Assembly: GCF_016056305.1 (NCBI RefSeq)
Contig: NZ_JAECZC010000001.1
Span: 161,632 to 225,631 of the forward strand
Direction of reading: 5' to 3'
DNA: 64,000 nt
Origin: Amazonocrinis nigriterrae CENA67
GTDB lineage: Bacteria; Cyanobacteriota; Cyanobacteriia; Cyanobacteriales; Nostocaceae
In this document: in pieces, positions 48,601 to 56,230 of the stretch
Layout of the letters: each line of letters starts with the position of its first letter
Numbering within the stretch: the stretch's first letter is position 1
The notes under the pieces: model-generated
The model's database searches: none
What the model saw: the letters and a program-made list of their open reading frames with translations, nothing else
What the model was told of the DNA's origin: nothing
Position numbers and translations under genes: made by a program

Positions 48601-49013
48601 AGTGGTTCCAAGCTTTAATTCAGTATCTACAAACAGCTGGCTTAAAAGCAGCTATGGGAAATGTTTGGGCAGAAGTGCTACAACAAATTCGCCACCAAAG
48701 CGTAGACTTACTGCTGATTTGCTTAGGAGAATCATCCATTCATAAAGAAGTGATCAAAGCACTAAAGGCATTAGAAGATTTACCTTTTAATTTGCCACCA
48801 ATTGTGGTGTTAGACCAAAGATTAAATTCTATACAAATAAATTCCCCCTGTGGTACTTTACAGCCAGAAAAGAAAAAAACTGGATTAGAGTCAATAGAAA
48901 ATGTTTTAAGCGCGATCGCCACCCAAATATTGCCTCGTTCAATATCAATGGAAGACTTATTAAGTCATATCAATCAAGCTTTAGCTGTCAAATGTAGATC
49001 TGAAAAATCATAA
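45615..49013 (+). CDS. Hybrid sensor histidine kinase with CBS-like and receiver-like domains
   Basis: An 1132-residue signalling protein. Residues 1 to about 160 are CBS-like (DRLVVVNQQQCPVGLLYSAR). Residues about 195-400 contain a PAS-like region. HisKA has the phosphoryl-accepting His in LACISHELKTPLTAV (about residue 414). HATPase motifs are LLSNAFKFTETSGEI, VWDTGIGIPEHQ and FEGTGLGLVLTR. From about 690 a receiver-like domain follows in which the expected Asp is Asn (IFLNPLLPLL), so it is probably a pseudo-receiver; a second receiver-like part retains ILLDVENS. It is divergent from kaiA. There is no membrane segment, so it is likely soluble. A clock-linked input or output role is only suggested by location. 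Confidence 0.85.
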   Translation: MSMLQYPLYDFLATVPSCVETSTLTVVLEIFEKEQCDRLVVVNQQQCPVGLLYSARLTQKLLTAASSESLTLQQPLSSWGQNLIDPIQTLFAADRVEQFSLFLRHQQSHTNKNLDWALIDIDGKFLGLVDSQRLLGLLVKEKAAIEAVESLYSSAQKTSHNFSPESVDTGNKGHAGVKTHWRSHKGKIQEPSPHKPLVQLLERLPWPLMLQTGTGEVVTQNPAWWQQLGALKDPEGVRRQVEAILAPVRAKQPEYASQKVVQYNHTTVCHREYEHGKEAQSMPMKLHPDEYHFFPKNEASLPEQPATAETTSSRCFLDSQMGTCTCIVEVQNGQERVWQFVKIPLDSPELKVKSPDPPTRLNPGHLSLGSDDLWLVLATDVTEQQQLCKELAAKNADLIQLNRLKDEFLACISHELKTPLTAVLGLSRLLVDQQLGKLNERQARYAGLIHQSGRHLMSVVNDILDLTRMETGQMELTLVPVKIRAVCDRALLEAKTVHTQSSKTTSTNEAEAGRSSSPEFTLSIEPGLDQIVADELRLRQMLIHLLSNAFKFTETSGEIGLRVSRWEGWVAFTVWDTGIGIPEHQQHLIFQKFQQLENPLTRQFEGTGLGLVLTRALARLHGGDVSFLSREGKGSQFTLLLPPSPPTTGFTESEMASRTEGDSQNVNIQRVTTSAHQRVNANTQHHPTCSQRLVLVVEAVARYIEDLTDQLKGLGYRVVIARSGTEAVEKARRLQPKAIFLNPLLPLLSGWDVLTLLKSDAATRHISVIVTATAAEKEQTFAKQADGFLSLPVELQSLAPLLEKLCATPAIPQPGVDSSDIISTKNPLRILRLVNPVLESINPHPSLREHRVIEVDDLDQAELLARVWQFDVILLDVENSLAQTYLQQFTQHPRLAALPLVTCDVATTLTASQIPGLSVFPCLTPLATDHSIQPGKPDPLLSVLQIASGICYPPSILVVDLTMLHDLPQTKHKQAKGYRTAKNPSLSSETAERGSEWFQALIQYLQTAGLKAAMGNVWAEVLQQIRHQSVDLLLICLGESSIHKEVIKALKALEDLPFNLPPIVVLDQRLNSIQINSPCGTLQPEKKKTGLESIENVLSAIATQILPRSISMEDLLSHINQALAVKCRSEKS

Positions 49014-49152
49014 TGGGTAATGGGTAATGGGTAATGGGTAATAGGTAATAGGTAATGGCTGATGGCTAATGGCTGATGGGTAGTGGGTGAAATGTGATGA
49101 CTAATAGTAGAATCCAATTCCCAATTCCCAATTCCCAATTCCCAATTCCCAA
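49014..49152. repeat. TGGGTAA, GGCTGAT and CCCAATT tandem repeats
   Basis: TGGGTAA-type heptamers (49014-49055), GATGGCTA-type units, then CAATTCC heptamers (49110-49152). They separate the convergent kinase and glycosyltransferase genes. Confidence 0.8.
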
Positions 49153-49153
49153 T

Positions 49154-51076
49154 TTATGATATGTTTAATTTTTGACTTTTCATTTTCTTAAAAGAAACTC
49201 TAATCAATTGATAAGCACCTTTAGCCGCTAAATTCTCGTAGTAATCTGGCTGCAAATCCATTTTGACAATGTTTTTCTGCTCAGCCAAAATCAGTAATGA
49301 GGTAGGTTGGACTGGTTGAGCAGCCTGTTGATCAATTAGAGCTACAGCGTCTCTGGTAAATTTGATAAAATTTACATGTTTGTGGGAGTAAAAAACTACA
49401 CTTGGTTTTTTGAAGCCAACCATGATAAATTCTTCTTTTGGCTGTTGTACTTGCCCTGCAACCACAGACAATTCTCTCAAAGGTAGCTGACGTTCGTGAT
49501 CCATCAAAAATGCAGTGGGCATCAAGATAAAGCTTAAAAATGCCACGAACACCAACAAGTTCACGCCAATAATCAAAGACCATCGGCGAATAATGATTAA
49601 AAATGCGATGCCCACAGCACTAGTGAGCAAAATCCAACCTCCTAGTGTTGGTAAACCCGATTTTTGAATGAGTAAGCGGAAGTCGGGTGCGGCTTGATCG
49701 CTACCTAATAACTGGGATAGGTGGAACATTCCTACTGCCAGTGCTGTTAAAAACACGACATTTAGCCAACCACTCCAGAGGAGTGAGGAAGATGAGGGGG
49801 ATGAGGGGGATGAGGGGGATGAGGTGATTAGTTTTTCTTTTGTTATTTTTGTTACTTCATTTGTGTCTTGGAAGAAGTCACTCCACAGCAACGCTACCAA
49901 GATAGCTGCTGCTGGCATTAAAGGTAGAACATAGCTGGGGAGTTTGGTAACAGCCACAGTAAAAAAGCTAAAGACTCCTAAAAACCAAATACTGGCAAAT
50001 AAGCCCAATTGCTGAGAGCGTTCTTGATTGCGCCATTGCAATCGCTGCCATAACTTCAGCCTCACCAATGCCGCAGGTAAATATACTGAGTACGGTGCAA
50101 AACCCAGTAGCACTACAATAAAGTAAAAATACCAGGGAGCAGAGTGACCATTAACTACCTCTGTAAAGCGTTCTAGGTTGTGATAACCAAAAAAGGAGTT
50201 AATATAATTCCAACCATTGCGCCAAATTACAAGGAAATACCAGGGGACTGATAAACCCAAAATAATCACTAGCCCCAACAGAAAGCGCATTTCTTGCAAT
50301 ACTTCGCGCAACTTCCCTACATACAGCACAAAGGCAAGAACAATTAGCCCAGGCAAAACAATTCCTACAGGCCCTTTAGTTAAAATCGCCCCAGCAATCA
50401 GTACATAAAAAGCTAAATACCATTTATTAGGGAATTGGGAATTGGGAATTGGGAATTGGGAATTGGTTATTTCCCTCTCCCCCTGCTTCCCCTGCTCTCC
50501 TTTCCCTGCGTATCCCAAAAAAAAGCATAACAAGGCTGATGCCATGCACCCAGTTAGCAGCATGTCTGAAACACCGGTTCTTCCCCAAACAATCACTTCA
50601 GGATTAAATGCTATCAAAGCGGCTGCTAGAGCAGGAGTTAAATAACGGCGTTTAGGGCGTGAAACTCGCTCTAATTCGTCTGACTTTGCCAGATGCCAGT
50701 GTAAAGTGTAAAAGACTAAACCAATGACTCCGATCGCAGCGATCGCACTTGGCAGACGTACGGCCCACTCATTCACCCCAATAATTGCATAGGCGATCGC
50801 TTGACACCAATAAATTAAAACAGGTTTATCAAAACGAGTTTCGCCATTGAAAAAAGGAGTGATCCAGTCACCTGTCACCAACATTTGACGGGAAGCTTCG
50901 GCAAACAGTGGCTCAGTTTCATCAATCAAGCCAATGTTACCCAAATTCCACCCAAAAGCTAGCCAACCAATCAAAATTAACCACAGAATTGATGCAGTCA
51001 CAGCGAGGGCCGGACGCCTAATTATATTGTTGAACCACTGGCCAACAGTGCGAGGAACACTCAATTTCGTTCTCAT
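49154..51076 (-). CDS. ArnT-like/GT39-type glycosyltransferase, membrane protein
   Basis: A 640-residue integral membrane protein of the PMT_2/ArnT type. The N-terminal catalytic loop has LIDETEPLFAEASRQMLVTG followed by GDWITPFFNGETRFDKPVLI, and about 11-13 hydrophobic segments follow. The family transfers sugars from polyprenyl-phosphate donors. Two hydrophilic inserts are encoded by genomic repeats: [15 protein letters not shown] (near residues 202-216) and SSPSSPSSPSSSS (near residue 420). Both keep the frame and fall in loops. The acceptor is unknown. Confidence 0.87.
   Translation of the reverse strand: MRTKLSVPRTVGQWFNNIIRRPALAVTASILWLILIGWLAFGWNLGNIGLIDETEPLFAEASRQMLVTGDWITPFFNGETRFDKPVLIYWCQAIAYAIIGVNEWAVRLPSAIAAIGVIGLVFYTLHWHLAKSDELERVSRPKRRYLTPALAAALIAFNPEVIVWGRTGVSDMLLTGCMASALLCFFLGYAGKGEQGKQGEREITNSQFPIPNSQFPNKWYLAFYVLIAGAILTKGPVGIVLPGLIVLAFVLYVGKLREVLQEMRFLLGLVIILGLSVPWYFLVIWRNGWNYINSFFGYHNLERFTEVVNGHSAPWYFYFIVVLLGFAPYSVYLPAALVRLKLWQRLQWRNQERSQQLGLFASIWFLGVFSFFTVAVTKLPSYVLPLMPAAAILVALLWSDFFQDTNEVTKITKEKLITSSPSSPSSPSSSSLLWSGWLNVVFLTALAVGMFHLSQLLGSDQAAPDFRLLIQKSGLPTLGGWILLTSAVGIAFLIIIRRWSLIIGVNLLVFVAFLSFILMPTAFLMDHERQLPLRELSVVAGQVQQPKEEFIMVGFKKPSVVFYSHKHVNFIKFTRDAVALIDQQAAQPVQPTSLLILAEQKNIVKMDLQPDYYENLAAKGAYQLIRVSFKKMKSQKLNIS
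50428..50466. repeat. Heptamer repeat inside the glycosyltransferase gene
   Basis: GGGAATT units, the same family as in spacers at 3098 and 49110, occupy the coding sequence in frame. A second low-complexity part, GATGAGGGGGATGAGGG at about 49790-49822, does the same. Confidence 0.85.
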
Positions 51077-51256
51077 TGTTATCAGTCAATAGTCAATAGT
51101 CAACAGTTAAACGTCACTAGTCAATAGTCGTTGACTAACTATGTTTTGTTCTTTGTCATTGCTGAGTATTGGGGATTGGGTACTGGGGATTGGGTACTGG
51201 GAAAAATTTTTCTCCAATACCCATCTGACAAATGACTAATGACAAATGACCATTAA

Positions 51257-51889
51257 CTATTGACGAAGTACCAATAACCATTCTCGCTTTTGAGAGTTCC
51301 AACTAGGTAAGGGAGTTTCCCCGACAACATATGGCCCCCAATAGCGACGACTGCCGTCTTGGGCGAATGCAACTAAAATGTCTCCCTTTTCGAGCTTTAG
51401 GTTTCCATTTGGTAAAGACAGAATCAATCCCTTGTCACTACCTTCTTGGGGATCAAAATCCCAATGAGCTGGTACATCATAGTTAGTTTTTCCAGCACCA
51501 GAGCCTTTGGCCGTTGATTGCCGTGCCAGTAAAGCCAACCGTACAGGTTGATTTGTTTGATTGCTCATTCGTAAAGTCCCTAGCTCCTTACCATTGCCTG
51601 CTGATCCTTGACGATATGCCAAAATGGGCGTAGTCTTGCTATTGCTAGGTTCTACTTTGTTGGTAAGAGTAGTTGCTGAATTAGAGATATTAGTTGAATT
51701 GCCTGTTTTATCTGAAATGGATGCTACCGGATTACTCAACAACTGAGGTGTGCCATTAGATACTGAGGAATCTGTAGCTGAATCTGTGGGATCAAAAGAC
51801 ACACTCAGCCCTAAGCATCCAGCTAGTAACCCAAGCAGCCCTAGCGAACAAGCTGTAATAGCAGCATTGCGATACACTGAAGATTTCAT
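51257..51889 (-). CDS. Hypothetical lipoprotein
   Basis: A 210-residue protein with a lipoprotein signal peptide: basic start, hydrophobic AAITACSLGLLGLL and lipobox LLAGC (Cys near residue 25). A Ser/Thr/Asn-rich linker (about 30-90) leads to a C-terminal beta-rich domain (LGTLRMSNQTNQPVRLALLA, WDFDPQEGSDKGLILSLPNG, RRYWGPYVVGETPLPSW). It is probably anchored in a membrane of the envelope. Family unknown to me. Confidence 0.72.
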   Translation of the reverse strand: MKSSVYRNAAITACSLGLLGLLAGCLGLSVSFDPTDSATDSSVSNGTPQLLSNPVASISDKTGNSTNISNSATTLTNKVEPSNSKTTPILAYRQGSAGNGKELGTLRMSNQTNQPVRLALLARQSTAKGSGAGKTNYDVPAHWDFDPQEGSDKGLILSLPNGNLKLEKGDILVAFAQDGSRRYWGPYVVGETPLPSWNSQKREWLLVLRQ

Positions 51890-52589
51890 ATTGATAGTTA
51901 TAAGAAATAAGTATTTGTCTAGGCTTGACCAAATAGTAGCCTATTCTTCAGAAGTGGCAATCATCAAAGTTACTTACTCGCCTACTCCAGAATCTCGTGG
52001 AATTATGGAAAGCAATGTATCATAAATATCATTTTTAGCATAAACCAGTAGCACGAATAGTTACTTTGCTTATTGACTAAAAAGTGGTGTAAATTGCTGA
52101 TTCTTCGTTGCATTTTGCTGTTTTTGATGAAAAAACCAGAAAAATCTGATACAAAAATAGCAAATTGATTCGTGGAAATACAAAAAGAAACTGTTGTGAG
52201 CAAAGTATTATGAACAACAAGGTATCTTTTACCAAAGTTCCAGATCTCTCTGCTGAGTATTGTTCATATTTCTTCACAATTTTCTTTCAAAGTGCCATAT
52301 TTTAATATAAAAATATTTTATGAAATCTTGACTAAAAAGTCTAAAGTATAAGGAATAAAGCAAGAACTTATCGATACATGCCTCAAGAGCAAGTGGGGTG
52401 AAAAAGCAAATTCTAAATACTAATACTTAAAATTTTTACATTTTGATTAATTTGATACCTAAGAAAGCCTACCTTTCTCCTGAATGAGACACTCTTGCCA
52501 GCTTGCTACCCCGTAGAGGTACGGAAACGCCTGATGGCAAACAGCAAACAGCTTAGTGCCTACAACCTTGATCCTTCATCCTTCTATTG
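51890..52589. other. Long intergenic region, no gene recognised
   Basis: 700 bp of AT-rich DNA between divergent lipoprotein and Ycf20 genes. Small overlapping frames are shadows. I see no tRNA or clear hairpin. A GC-richer part (52500-52560, with CCCGTAGAGGTACGGAAACG) could be transcribed but I cannot support a gene. Confidence 0.5.
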
Positions 52590-52922
52590 ATGCAAAACAC
52601 TCGTCTTAATAACTTGTTCGATGCCATTGCTAGAAGCTTAGGGCAATGGTTTTTAAATCCTTGGCGACGGCTATCGCTACTAATAATTAGTTTTTTGTTC
52701 GGCTTTTTTCTGGGATCAGCTATTTCGACTTCAGCAGGACAAAGGGCGGAATTAGACCTTTGGGCAGCTGCAATTTTAGTGCTGTTTACGGAGGTTACTA
52801 GTAGGATATTTTATAGTCGGAGCTTCGTTACTAAGCGATCGCTCATTTTACAATCACTAAATATTCTGAAAGTAGGTTTAACCTACAGCATGTTTGTGGA
52901 AGCCTTTAAACTAGGTTCGTGA
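52590..52922 (+). CDS. ycf20: Ycf20-like DUF565 membrane protein
   Basis: A 110-residue protein with two or three membrane segments. The family mark is WRRLSLLIISFLFGFFLGSA and the C-terminal LQSLNILKVGLTYSMFVEAFKLG. Ycf20 is found in cyanobacteria and plastids and has been linked to non-photochemical quenching in algae and plants. I choose the ATG at 52590; the frame also has a TTG at 52587. The glycerate kinase gene starts 21 bp downstream. Confidence 0.88.
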   Translation: MQNTRLNNLFDAIARSLGQWFLNPWRRLSLLIISFLFGFFLGSAISTSAGQRAELDLWAAAILVLFTEVTSRIFYSRSFVTKRSLILQSLNILKVGLTYSMFVEAFKLGS

Positions 52923-52943
52923 TTTCTGCCCCAGAGGTAAAAA

Positions 52944-53990
52944 ATGAATTCGTGGCTAGCTGAAATTTTGAGCGCAAATACTGCACAAGCAACTTGGCAA
53001 CAGCAAGCACGAATAGCAATGCTAGCAGATACTTTCAGGGCGAAAGCTTTCGGCATAACACCCACAAACGTAGATGAAGTCATACAGATGCGATCGCATT
53101 TACTCAAATCTGTGATGCCAGCTTTTAGCCAATTCTGCCAAACTAGTCTGCATGTGCCACCCGAAGAAAGGCTAGAGGTGTTGTGGGATTTGTGGCTACC
53201 TCTAGCTATGAGACTAGCATCGCAGCGCCAAAAATTAGGGCGTCCCCTGATTCAAGGTATTTTGGGAGGGCAAGGAACAGGTAAAACTACAATGTGCCAA
53301 GTTCTCAGCTTGATACTTCAACAGTTGGGATACCGCACCTTAAGCTTATCTTTAGATGACTTGTATAAAACTTATAGCGATCGCCTGGCTTTAAAACAAC
53401 GAGATCCGCGCTTAATTTGGCGCGGGCCACCAGGAACCCACGATATAGACTTAGGTTTAAATTTACTGGATCAGATTCGTCAATGCAAGAGTCCTGTTAT
53501 AGTTCCTCGGTTTGATAAATCTGCATACAGCGGGGATGGCGATCGCACCACCCCAGAAATTGTGGCAAATGTGGATATTGTACTGTTTGAAGGTTGGTTT
53601 GTGGGCGTGCGACCAATTGATTCAGATGCATTTAATAGTCCACCGCCACCAATTCTCACAGATGGAGATAAAGCATTTGCCCGTGATATGAATCGTCAGC
53701 TACACGATTATTTGCCGCTGTGGGAACGATTAGACAGCTTAATGGTGCTATATCCTACTGATTACCGTTGTTCTTTGGAATGGCGCAAACAAGCAGAACA
53801 ACAGATGATTGCTGCTGGTAAATCAGGGATGACTGAACAACAGATTAAGGAATTTGTCAATTACTTTTGGCGATCGCTTCACCCGGAATTATTCATCAAG
53901 CCATTGGTTCAATCTGCTGAGACAGTTGATTTAGTGATTGAAATCCATCCCGATCATACTTTTGGTGCAGTCTATAGTCATTTCATGTAA
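52944..53990 (+). CDS. glyK: D-glycerate 3-kinase
   Basis: Phosphorylates glycerate to 3-phosphoglycerate, the last step of photorespiration. The 348-residue P-loop protein has GILGGQGTGKTTMCQVLSLI (Walker A), SLSLDDLYKTYSDRLAL, WRGPPGTHDIDLG and FEGWFVGVRPID. This is the plant/cyanobacterial GLYK type. It follows ycf20 by 21 bp and is probably co-transcribed with it. The ATG at 52944 follows AGAGGTAAAAA. Confidence 0.9.
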   Translation: MNSWLAEILSANTAQATWQQQARIAMLADTFRAKAFGITPTNVDEVIQMRSHLLKSVMPAFSQFCQTSLHVPPEERLEVLWDLWLPLAMRLASQRQKLGRPLIQGILGGQGTGKTTMCQVLSLILQQLGYRTLSLSLDDLYKTYSDRLALKQRDPRLIWRGPPGTHDIDLGLNLLDQIRQCKSPVIVPRFDKSAYSGDGDRTTPEIVANVDIVLFEGWFVGVRPIDSDAFNSPPPPILTDGDKAFARDMNRQLHDYLPLWERLDSLMVLYPTDYRCSLEWRKQAEQQMIAAGKSGMTEQQIKEFVNYFWRSLHPELFIKPLVQSAETVDLVIEIHPDHTFGAVYSHFM

Positions 53991-54069
53991 TTATTTTCCT
54001 TAATAATTACACTAGTAATAAATAAAGCCTCAGTAATATAAAATACAAAGATTTATACGTAAGTTATAA

Positions 54070-54255
54070 TTTGCTCATTTACCAATAATATTGGTAAATA
54101 TTCTGACAAGATTGGTAATATGCTTAGTACCAACTATTTTTGATTTGTCAGCTTTTTATTACCAAATATGTTGGTAAAAAACCCTGACTTTGGTATGCTT
54201 ACCTGTATTACCAACTATATAGGTATAAATTATCAGGGTTGGTAATAGTGCCTGA
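54070..54255. promoter_or_regulatory. Cluster of TTACCAA/TTGGTAA elements before the ModA-like gene
   Basis: TTTACCAAT-AAT-ATTGGTAAA near 54078-54098, TTGGTAATATG near 54113, TTACCAAATATGTTGGTAAA near 54160-54180, TATTACCAACTATATAGGTA near 54208 and GGTTGGTAAT near 54238 form a series of whole and half inverted repeats directly upstream of the gene at 54286. They look like an operator array for a dimeric regulator. Confidence 0.65.
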
Positions 54256-54285
54256 CATTCACTTTACGCAACAAGCATATTCAGT

Positions 54286-55206
54286 ATGTTTTTTCTAGCC
54301 CAAAGAAGACGATTCCTCAGTTGGATCGCTGCGGCAGTTGCTAGCTTAGCTCTAGTAATCGGCTTGCCACTGTTAACCAACCCGACCACCCAAACAGCAC
54401 AGGCTACAACTACGCTACGAGTGTATGCGGCTGTTAGCTTAACAGAAGTGCTGCCAGAGATTGAAAGTGCATACAATACAGCTAACCCTGGCTCAGCGAT
54501 TAACTTTATCAATACTTTTGATTCTTCTGGTGCCTTACTCAACCAAATAAATCTGTCATCAAACGAGTCAGCCGGGATACCAGACATTTTTATTTCTGCG
54601 GCTACAACCCAAATGAATAGCTTGCAGAGTGCAGGAAAATTAGCTTCAGGTTGGCCAGTTACCATCGCCACAAATCGTCTAGTCTTGATCAGACCGAGTA
54701 CGCCTACTTCTCCAGCTCCAAGCCCCACTATTTCTACTTTTGACACACTGACAAACTGTAGCACTTGTAGTCCTGCAAGAACAGGCATTAGAGGTATTGC
54801 TATAGGTGATCCTGCAACCGTCCCCGCAGGAGCTTATGGTCAACAAGTTCTGCAAAGTACCCTGAGTGGTTGCGGTGCAGGTAGTTACAATACACTTCTC
54901 AATAGCACAACTGCCAACAAATTAGTATTTGCTAGCAATGTCCGTAACGTCTTGACAGCAGTGCAAAATAAAACCCTGAGCGGTAACACCATTGATGCAG
55001 GCATAGTTTACATCACCGATCAGGCAATTTCCAGTGGTACAACCCAAACAGCACTTGCCGCGCAAAGTTGTCATAACGCCATTGTCTATCCAGCAGCTGT
55101 ACTCAGCCGAACCACCAATTTAACAGCAGCAAATAGTTTTGCAAACTACTTATCAAGTTCCACTGCTAGAAGTAAGTTTACTAATCGTGGATTTGGTGTG
55201 CCTTAA
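54286..55206 (+). CDS. ModA-like periplasmic substrate-binding protein
   Basis: A 306-residue protein with an Arg-containing signal peptide (AQRRRFLSWIAAAVASLALV) and a mature start TTTLRVYAAVSLTEVLPEIE. The family body is present: NFINTFDSSGALLNQIN, PDIFISAATTQMNSLQSAGK, RGIAIGDPATVPAGAYGQQV and DAGIVYITDQAI. This matches periplasmic molybdate (ModA) binding proteins, with a Cys-rich insert (NCSTCSPARTG, and Cys in SGCGAGS and AQSCHN) that is unusual. No ModBC genes are adjacent, so the ligand may differ. Confidence 0.83.
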   Translation: MFFLAQRRRFLSWIAAAVASLALVIGLPLLTNPTTQTAQATTTLRVYAAVSLTEVLPEIESAYNTANPGSAINFINTFDSSGALLNQINLSSNESAGIPDIFISAATTQMNSLQSAGKLASGWPVTIATNRLVLIRPSTPTSPAPSPTISTFDTLTNCSTCSPARTGIRGIAIGDPATVPAGAYGQQVLQSTLSGCGAGSYNTLLNSTTANKLVFASNVRNVLTAVQNKTLSGNTIDAGIVYITDQAISSGTTQTALAAQSCHNAIVYPAAVLSRTTNLTAANSFANYLSSSTARSKFTNRGFGVP

Positions 55207-55342
55207 TGTCAGCTACTCACTGGCGATGAAAACAATTGTCAGTTGTAATTAGTAGCTTTGATTTCAAGGTATGTGCGATCGCTTGTTTTTTAACTGAGGT
55301 TAAAAATTCTCATCAACTTGGAACTATTTGGAGTTAAATCTC

Positions 55343-56062
55343 ATGAAAGTAGCAAAAAAATTAGGATTCGTTGTTTTTGGTATAACCAGTACTCTTGTTA
55401 GTACTGCTGTGATTGCTGGTACTGGCATTTCCAAAGCTCAAGCAGTACAAATAAATCTTGTGCAGAATGGAGACTTCGAGGCAGACCCACTTGTAAATCC
55501 TAATTACGATCCCACCCTACCTAATCCTTTTATTACTGGATGGAATAATGATAGTCAGTTTGATGGTGGCTATACCGATCGTCTAGAAAATTATCCCAAC
55601 CCTGCGACTAATGGTTTATTGAGTGTACATTTGGGCTACACTCCCCCCGGTAGTTTTGCTTATCTGACACAGACTCTGGCTACGCAAAACAACAATGAAT
55701 ACAAACTAACTTTTTCTTTAGCCTCTGCCGAAGAACCACCTCGTCTTGATAACTTATTTCAAGTATATGCAGGTGGAACCAAGATTTTTGAGCTAACAGA
55801 CCTGACCTTAGATCCCGCACAACCTTACAAAGAATACAGCGTTAATTTTGTAGCCACATCCACGGCTACAGATTTAAAGTTTGCAACTCAAGTTGGACAT
55901 GACTGGTTAAACTTAGATGATGTCAGTGTCTACAAAGTAGAAAATGACAATTCACAGAGTTTAGGTAGCACGGCTGTACCTGAACCAACGACTATCGGTG
56001 GAATTGCAGTTGCCGGCATACTAGGCAGTCGGCTGAAGCGTAAGAAATTAGCTAATGGCTAG
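55343..56062 (+). CDS. PEP-CTERM sorted secreted protein
   Basis: A 239-residue secreted protein with signal peptide (KLGFVVFGITSTLVSTAVIA), a beta-sandwich body of DUF642/carbohydrate-binding type (VQNGDFEADPLVNPNYDP; LTFSLASAEEPPRLDN), and a C-terminal PEP-CTERM tag VPEPTTIGGIAVAGILGSR followed by LKRKK. The tag directs sorting and cleavage by an exosortase; cyanobacteria with PEP-CTERM proteins use it for surface/extracellular polymers. The start is the ATG at 55343; a TTG further up is open. Confidence 0.85.
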   Translation: MKVAKKLGFVVFGITSTLVSTAVIAGTGISKAQAVQINLVQNGDFEADPLVNPNYDPTLPNPFITGWNNDSQFDGGYTDRLENYPNPATNGLLSVHLGYTPPGSFAYLTQTLATQNNNEYKLTFSLASAEEPPRLDNLFQVYAGGTKIFELTDLTLDPAQPYKEYSVNFVATSTATDLKFATQVGHDWLNLDDVSVYKVENDNSQSLGSTAVPEPTTIGGIAVAGILGSRLKRKKLANG

Positions 56063-56230
56063 TAGCCCAGCAACCCAAAATTGCCGCGTGGAGGCTGGCA
56101 GAGAAGCAGGGGAGTAGGGGAGCAGAGGAGAGGCTTATACAAGTCCTTTCCTCTGTACCCATCTGCTAACTAGATGCAAAGATGACTTGCCAGACCACTA
56201 GTAGCCTGCCAAAATTTGCGTGGTGAACTA

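Noticed and set aside
52003-52277. Minus-strand 66-codon frames before ycf20
   Set aside because: Overlapping, Phe/Ser-rich and without start signals; low-complexity AT-rich DNA explains them.
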